A stretch of 22,701 bases of DNA from an uncultured Dialister sp. (lineage in GTDB: Bacteria; Bacillota_C; Negativicutes; Veillonellales; Dialisteraceae): assembly GCA_900557365.1 (NCBI GenBank), contig UPXR01000013.1:1-22701 (forward strand), written 5' to 3'. Below, piece by piece: positions 17,031 through 22,701 of this stretch (its first letter is position 1; each line of letters starts with the position of its first letter). The notes under the pieces are model-generated. The model saw only the letters and a program-made list of their open reading frames with translations, ran no database searches and was not told where the DNA came from. Position numbers and translations under genes: made by a program.

Positions 17031-17335
17031 AATTTCCCTGTATTGAATGCGGCCTGTGCTGCCGGCTGAGCGGCAGGGTTCCCCAGCTGGCGCGATGGAA
17101 AGATTCCTCCGGCCGCTGCCGTTATTTTGATGAAACGACCAATCATTGCCGTATTTACAGCCATCGTCCCGATATATGCAATGTATCGGCCATGTATAAG
17201 CTGTATTTTCAAAATACCATGACAGAGAAAGAATTCTATCGAAAAAACCTGGAGGTCTGCCTTCGTCTGAACCAGGAAGCCGGCCAGCAGGAAAACTGCC
17301 GTCTTCTCCGGCAGCTGATTGAACAAATCAAATAA
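17027..17335 (+). CDS. YkgJ-family CxxCxxCC cysteine-cluster protein
   Basis: The 102-residue product carries the family signature near the N-terminus, with cysteines 5, 8, 11 and 12 (CIECGLCC). Further cysteines lie at 31 (GRCRYF), 41 (HCRIY) and 51 (RPDICN), as in YkgJ-type proteins thought to bind zinc or an iron-sulfur cluster. The biochemical role of the family is poorly defined. Its ATG overlaps the stop of the glycine-zipper gene by four bases, so the two are translationally coupled. It is the last gene of the operon; a strong terminator begins at its stop codon. A metal-binding partner of a membrane protein pair is an unusual combination and is the reason to treat the three genes as one system. 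Confidence 0.88.
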   Translation: MKFPCIECGLCCRLSGRVPQLARWKDSSGRCRYFDETTNHCRIYSHRPDICNVSAMYKLYFQNTMTEKEFYRKNLEVCLRLNQEAGQQENCRLLRQLIEQIK

Positions 17336-17371
17336 AAAGGATTCCCGGAAAAAACTCCGGGAATCCTTTTC
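17335..17371 (+). terminator. Terminator of the three-gene operon
   Basis: AAAAGGATTCCCGG (17335-17348) and CCGGGAATCCTTTT (17357-17370) form a perfect 14-bp stem with an 8-base loop. The arm starts in the last base of the YkgJ stop codon. Confidence 0.92.
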
Positions 17372-17399
17372 TGAATGACTTACAATAAATAGGTGAATT

Positions 17400-17663
17400 A
17401 TGCTGAAAATCATTCTTTTTTCCTTATTTTACCTGGCTGCCATCCCCGCAGTTTTTATTTCCCCTTTGATGATCCGAATCCTGATTTTCGGAGTAAACTG
17501 CATTGTTCCGGATCCGATTCCCTACGTGGATGAAATCCTTATGGGTGCCGGAGTCATTTCCAAAATAAAAACCGCTGATTCCGTCTGCAGTCATCCCAAA
17601 CGTTATCTGTTTTTGGCCGCTGCCGCCCTGATCCTGATCCTTTTATTATTTGCCCTCTATTGA
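17400..17663 (+). CDS. Small two-helix membrane protein, function unknown
   Basis: The 87-residue product has a hydrophobic helix at about residues 3-33 and another at 69-87, with a short polar loop between. The loop segment VPDPIPYVDEILMGAG (36-51) loosely resembles the D-x-I-P-D motif region of DUF1232 (YkvA-type) proteins, but the similarity is too weak to name it. The ATG is preceded by AGGTGA at suitable spacing, which supports a real gene. It lies alone between the operon terminator and the DUF2284 gene promoter, with no obvious promoter of its own beyond a TACAAT at 17381-17386. It may rely on read-through. Confidence 0.6.
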   Translation: MLKIILFSLFYLAAIPAVFISPLMIRILIFGVNCIVPDPIPYVDEILMGAGVISKIKTADSVCSHPKRYLFLAAAALILILLLFALY

Positions 17664-17708
17664 TTCCCTGTTCTTCCGGATTTGCTGAAATAACCGTTTC
17701 CTCTTCTG

Positions 17709-17717
17709 TGCTATGAT
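17709..17717 (+). promoter_or_regulatory. Extended -10 promoter of the DUF2284 gene
   Basis: TGCTATGAT (TGn followed by TATGAT) is an extended -10 element, about 30 bases before the start codon. No good -35 box is present, as is common for extended -10 promoters. Confidence 0.55.
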
Positions 17718-17748
17718 AAGAGAAAATACACCGAAAGAAGGTCTTTTT

Positions 17749-18306
17749 ATGAACCGGGAAGATTGGAACCATCTCATTGACAGGGCAAAGGAGCTGGGCG
17801 CCTCCGCGGCCGTTCCCGTTGCCGTTTCCTCCATAAAAACCGGAGTATGGCCTCGGGTGAAATGCCAGTACGGCTGCCCCAATTACGGGCAGACCCTTTG
17901 CTGTCCGCCCCATGCGCCCTCCGTGGAATTCATGCAGAAATTTCTCCGGGACTACACCGATTCCCTCCTCGTGCAGATCACCTTCCCTTTCCGGGAAGAG
18001 GATGCGGCCGACTGGGACAGCTTTGAGCGGAAAATCAACAACGCCCTCTCCGACCTGGTCGTTTCCGTGGAAAAGGAAGCCTTCCGCATGAATTACTACA
18101 AGGCCTTCGGACTGAAAGCGGGAAAATGCTGTCTCTGCGAAACCTGCAATCTGAAAAAATGCATCCATCCCGACCGTGCCCGTCCCTCCGCCACAACCTG
18201 CGGCATCGATCTGATAGCCCTCGCCAGGGACAACGGCTTCTCCGCCCGCATTTCCGGCGGTCCTGTCCGGGAAATTTCGCTTTACGGCCTCATCCTGCTG
18301 GAATAA
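17749..18306 (+). CDS. DUF2284 cysteine-rich metal-binding protein
   Basis: The ATG at 17749, preceded by AAGAAGG, gives 185 residues; a start 12 codons earlier lacks a ribosome binding site. The cysteine pattern is that of DUF2284: CQYGC (39-43), Cys51 and Cys52 in LCCPPHAPS, then CCLCETC (127-133), Cys138 and Cys151. These would bind a metal or iron-sulfur cluster, and the family is annotated as predicted metal-binding with no known reaction. The C-terminal segment SARISGGPVREISLYG is also conserved. It is a single-gene unit with its own terminator at 18329. The next two genes also encode thiol/sulfur-related proteins, so a shared role in redox or metal handling is possible. Confidence 0.88.
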   Translation: MNREDWNHLIDRAKELGASAAVPVAVSSIKTGVWPRVKCQYGCPNYGQTLCCPPHAPSVEFMQKFLRDYTDSLLVQITFPFREEDAADWDSFERKINNALSDLVVSVEKEAFRMNYYKAFGLKAGKCCLCETCNLKKCIHPDRARPSATTCGIDLIALARDNGFSARISGGPVREISLYGLILLE

Positions 18307-18328
18307 TCTGTACGCTCTCTGATGCCGG

Positions 18329-18351
18329 GACCCTCATGGAGGGTCTTTTTT
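18329..18351 (+). terminator. Terminator of the DUF2284 gene
   Basis: GACCCTC (18329-18335) and GAGGGTC (18339-18345) form a 7-bp stem with an ATG loop, followed by six T. Confidence 0.9.
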
Positions 18352-18373
18352 GTTTTCCCCTCTTTCCCGGATG

Positions 18374-18379
18374 TATAAT
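18374..18379 (+). promoter_or_regulatory. Likely -10 box of the C_GCAxxG_C_C-reductase operon
   Basis: A perfect TATAAT lies about 47 bases before the start codon. The best -35 match is TTGTTT (18350-18355) at 18 bases, just after the terminator T-run. Confidence 0.55.
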
Positions 18380-18425
18380 ACAGAGGAAGACATACTTTTT
18401 TGTATTCGGAAAGAAGGTGCTTTCT

Positions 18426-18926
18426 ATGGAAAAGAAACATTACACCCCGGAAGAACGGGCGGAACTGGCTGAAAAAGCCGCTGCCAACGCAGGGGAACAC
18501 TTCCGCCACGGCCTGAACTGCGGCGAATGCGTACTGAAGGGATTCCTGGATCTGGGCCTGACAGACTTCCCGCCGGAGACAGTCGCCCTTGCCTCCGGAA
18601 TGGGCGGCGGCATGGGCGGTACCGGCCGGATGTGCGGCGCCGTCAATGCAGGCATGCTCGTCATTTCCTCCATGCACGGCCGGCGCAATCCCTATGCCAA
18701 AGAAACCATGGATGAACGGATTGAAGAGCTGCACCATCCGGAAACCGGCGTTTATCCCCGCCATGCAGCCTATCTCCGGGCCGTCATCCGGGAAATCGGA
18801 GCCCTCGACTGCCGCGACCTCTGCCTTCCCTATGAAGACTTCGAATCCAGAGACAGAAAGCGCAACTGCAAGAAAATCATTATGACCTGCGCCCGCATCG
18901 CCGCGGAAATGGCGCTCCGGGACTGA
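18426..18926 (+). CDS. C_GCAxxG_C_C family putative redox protein
   Basis: Starting at the ATG at 18426, which has AAGGTG upstream, the product has 166 residues. The larger open frame to 18126 is an artefact of overlap with the DUF2284 gene. The family pattern is visible: Cys32 and Cys35 (NCGECVLKGF), the glycine-rich GMGGGMGGTGRMCGAVNAG (59-76, Cys70), Cys129, Cys133, Cys148 and Cys155. Family members are thought to be redox-active or metal-binding and are often found near oxidoreductases. It ends 7 bases before the CoA-disulfide-reductase-like gene, so the two form an operon and may work together on thiol or persulfide chemistry. No exact reaction is known. Confidence 0.9.
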   Translation: MEKKHYTPEERAELAEKAAANAGEHFRHGLNCGECVLKGFLDLGLTDFPPETVALASGMGGGMGGTGRMCGAVNAGMLVISSMHGRRNPYAKETMDERIEELHHPETGVYPRHAAYLRAVIREIGALDCRDLCLPYEDFESRDRKRNCKKIIMTCARIAAEMALRD

Positions 18927-18933
18927 GGCGCCT

Positions 18934-20619
18934 ATGGCAAGGAAAATCCTCATCATCGGCGGCGTGGCAGGCGGCGCCTCCGCAGCGGCACGGCTCCGCC
19001 GTCTGGATGAAACGGCAGAAATCATCCTCCTCGAAAAAGGCCCCCATATTTCCTACTCCGGCTGTGCCCTCCCGTACAGCCTCCCCGGCACGGTCAGTCC
19101 GGATTCCCTCTTCCTCATGACGCCGGAACGCTTTTGGGCGCAGCACCGCATCGACGTCCGCACCGGCTCCGAAGCCACGGATATTCTTCGGGAAGAGAAG
19201 AAAGTCCGCATCCGCAGGACAGACGGCACCGTCTATAAGGAATCCTATGATTTCCTTATCCTTTCTCCCGGTGCCGCTCCCATCCTGCCGCCCATTCCCG
19301 GCATTGACAGCCCCCGCATCTTCACCCTGAAAGACCCGGAAGACGCCGCTGCCATCCGGGAAGCAGTCAGGGGCGGAAATATCCGTACTGCCGCCGTCAT
19401 CGGAGGCGGATTCATCGGTGCGGAAGCCGCTGCCAGCCTGGCTTCCCTTCTGGACGTTACCCTCATAGAAGCGGCAGATCAGATTCTCACCCCCTTCGAC
19501 CATGATATAGTACAGATTCTCCAGAAGGAAATGCTCGATCATCATGTCCGGCTCATCCTCCATGACGGTATCGCCGCCGTGGAAAAGGACTCCGTCCGTC
19601 TCGCCTCGGGGCGCACCGTTCCTGCAGATATCGTCATCATGGCCATCGGCGTCCGCCCCCGGACTGAGCTTGCCCGTGCGGCAGGCCTGACGATCGGAAA
19701 AAGCGGTGCCATTGCCGTTGATACGGACGGCCGCACCTCCGATCCCTTTATCTTTGCCGTGGGAGATGCTGCAGAAGTCGCCCTTCCCCTGAAACGGACC
19801 ACGGGCCGCCTCTCCCTTGCCTTCCCGGCACAGCTGGAGGCCCGCCGGGCTGCCGATGCCATCTGCGGACGCCCCTCGCCGAGCCGGGGATACCTGGGCA
19901 GCTTCGGCATTGAACTCTTCGGCCTCCGGGGCGCTGCGACAGGGCTCAATGAAAAGGAAATCGAAGCCCTCGGCATTCCCCATGACTTTGCCTATGTCAT
20001 CCCCTTTGACCGGGTCAGCCTCATGCCCGGTGCTTCTCCCCTTCACCTGAAGGTTCACTTCGAAAAGCCCACCGGCCGCATACTGGGCGCACAGGCTGTC
20101 GGTCAGGACGCGCCGGACCGCCGCATTGACGTCATTGCCGCGGTCATCGCCAAAGGCGGAACTCTGGAAGACCTGGCTTCCATCGACCTCTGCTATGCAC
20201 CGCCCTTTGCCACCGCCAAGGATGCCGTCCACCTTGCCGGCCTTGTGGGGCTGAACCTTCTCCACGGTGAATTCCGGCAGGTTCCCGTCTCCGCCGTGCG
20301 CGGCCTTGCAGAAAACGGTGCCGCCATTATCGACGTCCGCGAGCCCGGCGAATACGCAGCGGGGCATATCAGAAATGCAGTCAATATCCCCCTCTCGCAA
20401 ATCCGTGACCGCCTGGACGAAATTCCGAAGGACCGTCCGGTTTACCTCCACTGCCGCTCCGGCCAGCGCAGCTACTACGCCTGCCGCATCCTCACCGCCT
20501 GCGGCTTCCGGAACGTATACAACATCGCCGGCTCCTATCTGGCCCTCTGCCTCTACGAATACGCAGAAGACCGGCTCACCGGCAGAGAACCGATCGTGAC
20601 AAAGTACAATTTCCAATAA
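18934..20619 (+). CDS. CoA-disulfide reductase / rhodanese fusion (FAD-dependent)
   Basis: The 561-residue protein matches the CoADR-rhodanese (Npsr/CdrR-type) enzymes, which use NAD(P)H and FAD to reduce CoA disulfide, CoA persulfide or polysulfide. The FAD-binding ILIIGGVAGGASAAARLRRL (5-24), the active-site Cys44 (SGCALPY), the second Rossmann motif VIGGGFIGAEAA (155-166) and the FAD segment FAVGDAAEV (274-282) are present. The dimerisation domain spans about 315-445. A rhodanese domain follows (about 450-550) with active-site CRSGQRS (Cys507). Both catalytic cysteines are intact. It follows the C_GCAxxG_C_C gene by 7 bases with a GAGG ribosome binding site. A terminator follows. Confidence 0.94.
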   Translation: MARKILIIGGVAGGASAAARLRRLDETAEIILLEKGPHISYSGCALPYSLPGTVSPDSLFLMTPERFWAQHRIDVRTGSEATDILREEKKVRIRRTDGTVYKESYDFLILSPGAAPILPPIPGIDSPRIFTLKDPEDAAAIREAVRGGNIRTAAVIGGGFIGAEAAASLASLLDVTLIEAADQILTPFDHDIVQILQKEMLDHHVRLILHDGIAAVEKDSVRLASGRTVPADIVIMAIGVRPRTELARAAGLTIGKSGAIAVDTDGRTSDPFIFAVGDAAEVALPLKRTTGRLSLAFPAQLEARRAADAICGRPSPSRGYLGSFGIELFGLRGAATGLNEKEIEALGIPHDFAYVIPFDRVSLMPGASPLHLKVHFEKPTGRILGAQAVGQDAPDRRIDVIAAVIAKGGTLEDLASIDLCYAPPFATAKDAVHLAGLVGLNLLHGEFRQVPVSAVRGLAENGAAIIDVREPGEYAAGHIRNAVNIPLSQIRDRLDEIPKDRPVYLHCRSGQRSYYACRILTACGFRNVYNIAGSYLALCLYEYAEDRLTGREPIVTKYNFQ

Positions 20620-20644
20620 CTCCGGAAATATCCGGATACAAAGC

Positions 20645-20673
20645 AAGCCTTCCCGTAAAAGGGAAGGCTTTTT
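20645..20673 (+). terminator. Terminator of the CoA-disulfide reductase operon
   Basis: AAGCCTTCCC (20645-20654) and GGGAAGGCTT (20661-20670) form a perfect stem around GTAAAA, followed by a T-run. Confidence 0.93.
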
Positions 20674-20700
20674 CATCTACCCGGAATCTTTTTTCCAATC

Positions 20701-20736
20701 AAAAAACCGGACACCCCTGGAGGTTCGGGTATCCGA
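20701..20736 (-). terminator. Terminator of the alcohol dehydrogenase gene
   Basis: On the minus strand CGGATACCC pairs with GGGTGTCCG (one G-U pair) and is followed by six T (20701-20706). It suits the convergent gene ending at 20771. Confidence 0.88.
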
Positions 20737-20770
20737 TCTTCTGCGTTTTATATTCTGTTTTCAGGAAAAA

Positions 20771-21844
20771 TTACTTTTCATCCTTGCTCAGGGCTTCCAG
20801 TTCCAGCATGGCCTTTTCCAGCATATCTGCCGTTACCTTGTACGGTGTTACGTCCAGATCATACTGCTTTGAAGCACTCTCTGCGAGGCGGCCGACGGTT
20901 TCCGGGGATTCGCCTACATCAGCCAGGCGGTGCGGCAGAGCCAGGTCGCGGCAGAAGGCGAGCATTTCGTCCCGTGCTTCGGTCTGTCCGTCCAGTGTCA
21001 GGAGAACCAGCGTGCCGTAGCAGACAACCGCGCCGTGAAGATAAACCTTGTCATGATCGAGCTTTGTATGGCCGTTGTAGATTGCATGGCCTACGCTGGA
21101 GTTGTAGTCTCCGGTGAGGCAGTTGGAAACAAGGCCGGTGGTGATGATGACCAGCTGAACCACCCGTTCAAAGTCCTCCGTGAGTTTCTTTTCATCAAAG
21201 GATTTCATGGCAGCCCGGCCGTAGCGGAGAAGCTCATCGGAGCAGTTTGCGGAAATCTGTGCACCGAGACTCCGTACATACGGCACTACCTCGTCACTGC
21301 GGACAGAGAAGAGGACCTCATACTGCTTCGACAGCGCATCCCCGATGCCTGCCCAGAAATAATCTCTCGGAGAATGGAGAATGACTTCCGTATTGATGAA
21401 TGTATGATAAGCCGGTCTCTTCCGATACCATACCTTATTGAACGTTCCGTCCGGATTGTAGACCACGCATACAGCCGTAACCGGTGCGCAGTTCGAACAC
21501 AGCGTCGGGAAAGTGAAAATCGGCTTATTCATGAATTCTGCTGCCATCTTGGCCGTATCGACTGCACGTCCGCCGCCGACGGCAAAAATCATATCCGCCT
21601 GCTGTACCTCGGGAATCTTTGTCAGTGCTTCTGCCGCTTCCCACGTCGAATCCGGCCCGTACTGGAAGGAGCCCAGAATGGAGATCTTGCCTTCGCAGGA
21701 TTTGCGAAGAGCCGGTTCCGCCGCAGCGCGGGACTTCTGACCGCCGATGATGACTGCCGTCTCGCCGAATACGCCGCAAATGCCGGGAACAGAATCATAA
21801 GCATCCGCGCCGATAGTATAGCTGGGGAAAAATTGATCAATCAT
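20771..21844 (-). CDS. Glycerol dehydrogenase-like iron/zinc alcohol dehydrogenase
   Basis: The ATG at 21844 gives 357 residues; a TTG two codons earlier is possible but lies only 4 bases from AAGGAG. The NAD-binding VGGGRAVDTAK (89-99) and the metal ligands Asp169 (GIGDALSK), His253 (SVGHAIYNG) and His270 (YLHGAVVCYG) match the GldA branch of group III (iron-containing) alcohol dehydrogenases. These oxidise glycerol to dihydroxyacetone or act on similar polyols; the family also includes enzymes of other specificity, so the substrate is not certain. It is a single-gene unit with its own promoter and terminator. Confidence 0.92.
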   Translation of the reverse strand: MIDQFFPSYTIGADAYDSVPGICGVFGETAVIIGGQKSRAAAEPALRKSCEGKISILGSFQYGPDSTWEAAEALTKIPEVQQADMIFAVGGGRAVDTAKMAAEFMNKPIFTFPTLCSNCAPVTAVCVVYNPDGTFNKVWYRKRPAYHTFINTEVILHSPRDYFWAGIGDALSKQYEVLFSVRSDEVVPYVRSLGAQISANCSDELLRYGRAAMKSFDEKKLTEDFERVVQLVIITTGLVSNCLTGDYNSSVGHAIYNGHTKLDHDKVYLHGAVVCYGTLVLLTLDGQTEARDEMLAFCRDLALPHRLADVGESPETVGRLAESASKQYDLDVTPYKVTADMLEKAMLELEALSKDEK

Positions 21845-21898
21845 AAACAACAGGCTCCTTTCTGAAACAATACAATTTATAATTTTGTTATGTTATTT

Positions 21899-21904
21899 AT
21901 TATA
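21899..21904 (-). promoter_or_regulatory. Likely -10 box of the alcohol dehydrogenase gene
   Basis: A perfect TATAAT on the minus strand, about 55 bases before the ATG. The -35 position falls in the T-run of the neighbouring terminator and matches poorly. Confidence 0.55.
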
Positions 21905-21918
21905 GCTTAAAAGAACAT

Positions 21919-21959
21919 AAAAAAACATCTGCTGAAAACAATTCAGCAGATGTTTTTTG
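21919..21959. terminator. Terminator after the sfsA pseudogene
   Basis: AAAAAACATCTGCTGAA (21920-21936) and TTCAGCAGATGTTTTTT (21942-21958) form a perfect 17-bp stem around AACAA. The T-run lies downstream for minus-strand transcripts of sfsA and also for plus-strand reads. Confidence 0.92.
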
Positions 21960-21988
21960 AAATATAGCATAAAACTTTTTATCAGAAA

Positions 21989-22668
21989 CTACTCAAATTT
22001 GACTTTTGTTTTTATAAATGGAATACCATTACTCATACCAAGAGAAAATGCACAAACTACCATTCCCTTTTGCATACATTCAGAAAATAACTCCACATAT
22101 TCGGCTTGTTGTTCATTAACAGAAATACTCTTAGTCCCAGAATACATTGCTATAAACATATAACAAACCTTATGCCCCTTCTCTAAAAGCATTTTAAGAC
22201 TTTTCAACTGATGATTAGCACGTTCAGAAAATACTGTGGGAAAAATTGCTTTAGACTCAAAAGAAAGTATACTTTTAATTTCCACTATAGTATCTGTGTC
22301 AGAGATGTAAAGATCACTTTTATATCCATCTATATATTTTTCTCGCTGAATGTTCTTCCTCTTTCCCAGAAAAGAGAATCTCCTACTTCTGATGTGCTCT
22401 TCAACCACGCTATTAGCATTTGCTAAATTCAGAGGCACGTATCCTTTTCTATATTTCACAGCATAAACAGAATATTTAGTCCGTGCATCTCTTTTTTTAT
22501 TGGCTGAAGCATAACCATTCTATCGGTCAAATTGATAAAGTTACTAAGCCTACATGAGGAAGGGATATAACAAATAGTATTAGCCCCATTAATATTCACA
22601 GTACACAAAAAACGATTTTTTATTTCCTCTTTGAATTTACCATAAATTATTTGTGAGTCTAGTACCAT
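21989..22668 (-). pseudogene. sfsA: SfsA-like DNA/RNA nuclease, split by a -1 frameshift
   Basis: Two minus-strand frames make one SfsA-like protein (sugar fermentation stimulation family; nuclease-like fold). The N-terminal part (22668 to 22456) starts with AAAGGATAG before the ATG and contains FLCTVNINGANTICYIPSSC. The rest (to 21989) contains VEIKS, FPTVFSERANHQLKSL and LEKGHKVCYMF, the usual SfsA core and C-terminal region. The true reading changes frame at A7 (22492-22498): KRDARTKYSVYAV continues in the second frame. Restoring one A gives about 226 residues, the normal family length. The sequence ATA AAA AAA G fits a -1 slippage heptamer, so slippage, mutation or sequencing error are all possible. 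This segment is clearly more AT-rich than its neighbours. Confidence 0.8.
22491..22501 (-). other. Poly-A tract at the sfsA frame change
   Basis: On the minus strand ATA AAA AAA G (zero frame) is a perfect A AAA AAA slippery heptamer. One extra A, or a -1 slip, joins the two halves of sfsA. No obvious stem-loop follows within the next bases. Confidence 0.6.
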
Positions 22669-22701
22669 TTTCTATCCTTTATTTTACATACCTTCCAGAA
22701 A

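Noticed and set aside
14427..17335. Prophage or transposon origin for the three-gene operon
   Set aside because: No integrase, transposase, terminal repeats or tRNA gene was seen; the base composition is close to that of the surrounding genes.
17554..18168. 204-codon minus-strand frame opposite the DUF2284 gene
   Set aside because: Shadow of the cysteine-rich gene; no ribosome binding site or domain.
18880..20676. 598-codon minus-strand open frame opposite the CoA-disulfide reductase
   Set aside because: Shadow in codon register, no domain, and it runs through the terminator of the real gene.

Overview
The window looks like the chromosome of an anaerobic Negativicute (Veillonellaceae type, for example Dialister or Megasphaera). 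The clues are a Firmicute-style str operon, a giant BadF/HgdC-type activase fusion of the kind found in amino-acid-fermenting anaerobes, several cysteine-rich and thiol-redox proteins, and sigma-A-like promoters with AAGGAGG ribosome binding sites. The genus is an inference from gene content, not from an alignment.

Layout. (1) 1-3581, minus strand: L7Ae-family protein, rpsL, rpsG, fusA and the first 51 codons of tuf, read from a near-perfect promoter at 3553-3581. The rpoBC genes that usually precede this operon are absent. (2) 3582-4119: a 0.6-kb gap with no gene. (3) 4120-4689, plus: a LOG-family phosphoribohydrolase. (4) 5014-9956, plus: a 1430-residue double-ATPase activase/dehydratase-like fusion whose stop codon overlaps the start of a TetR regulator. 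An inverted repeat sits on its promoter. (5) 10038-11701, minus: two coupled exported proteins of unknown function. (6) 11983-12390, plus: a flavin split-barrel (PNPOx-like) protein. (7) 12521-13969, minus: nicotinate phosphoribosyltransferase, with a palindrome overlapping its -10 box. (8) 14427-17335, plus: a compact three-gene operon. It encodes an uncharacterised 519-residue protein with a helical/glycine-rich C-terminal half, an uncharacterised 336-residue protein with a long glycine-zipper membrane region, and a CxxCxxCC protein. An 11-bp inverted repeat precedes it and a strong terminator closes it. This is the best candidate in the window for an undescribed system. (9) 17400-17663: a small membrane protein. 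(10) 17749-20619, plus: a cysteine-rich DUF2284 protein, a C_GCAxxG_C_C protein and a CoA-disulfide-reductase/rhodanese fusion, forming a thiol/sulfur-redox neighbourhood. (11) 20771-21844, minus: a glycerol-dehydrogenase-like enzyme. (12) 21989-22668, minus: an AT-rich sfsA gene broken by a -1 frameshift exactly at a run of seven A.

The gene boundaries are well marked: at least seven strong intrinsic terminators were found, two of them with long symmetrical stems able to work in both directions. Start codons were moved from the longest open frame in nine places (rpsL, L7Ae, the glycine-zipper gene, the DUF2284 gene, the C_GCAxxG_C_C gene, pncB, the second exported protein, the alcohol dehydrogenase and the sfsA reconstruction), using ribosome binding site position and family length. 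No rRNA, tRNA, CRISPR array, insertion sequence or phage gene was seen.
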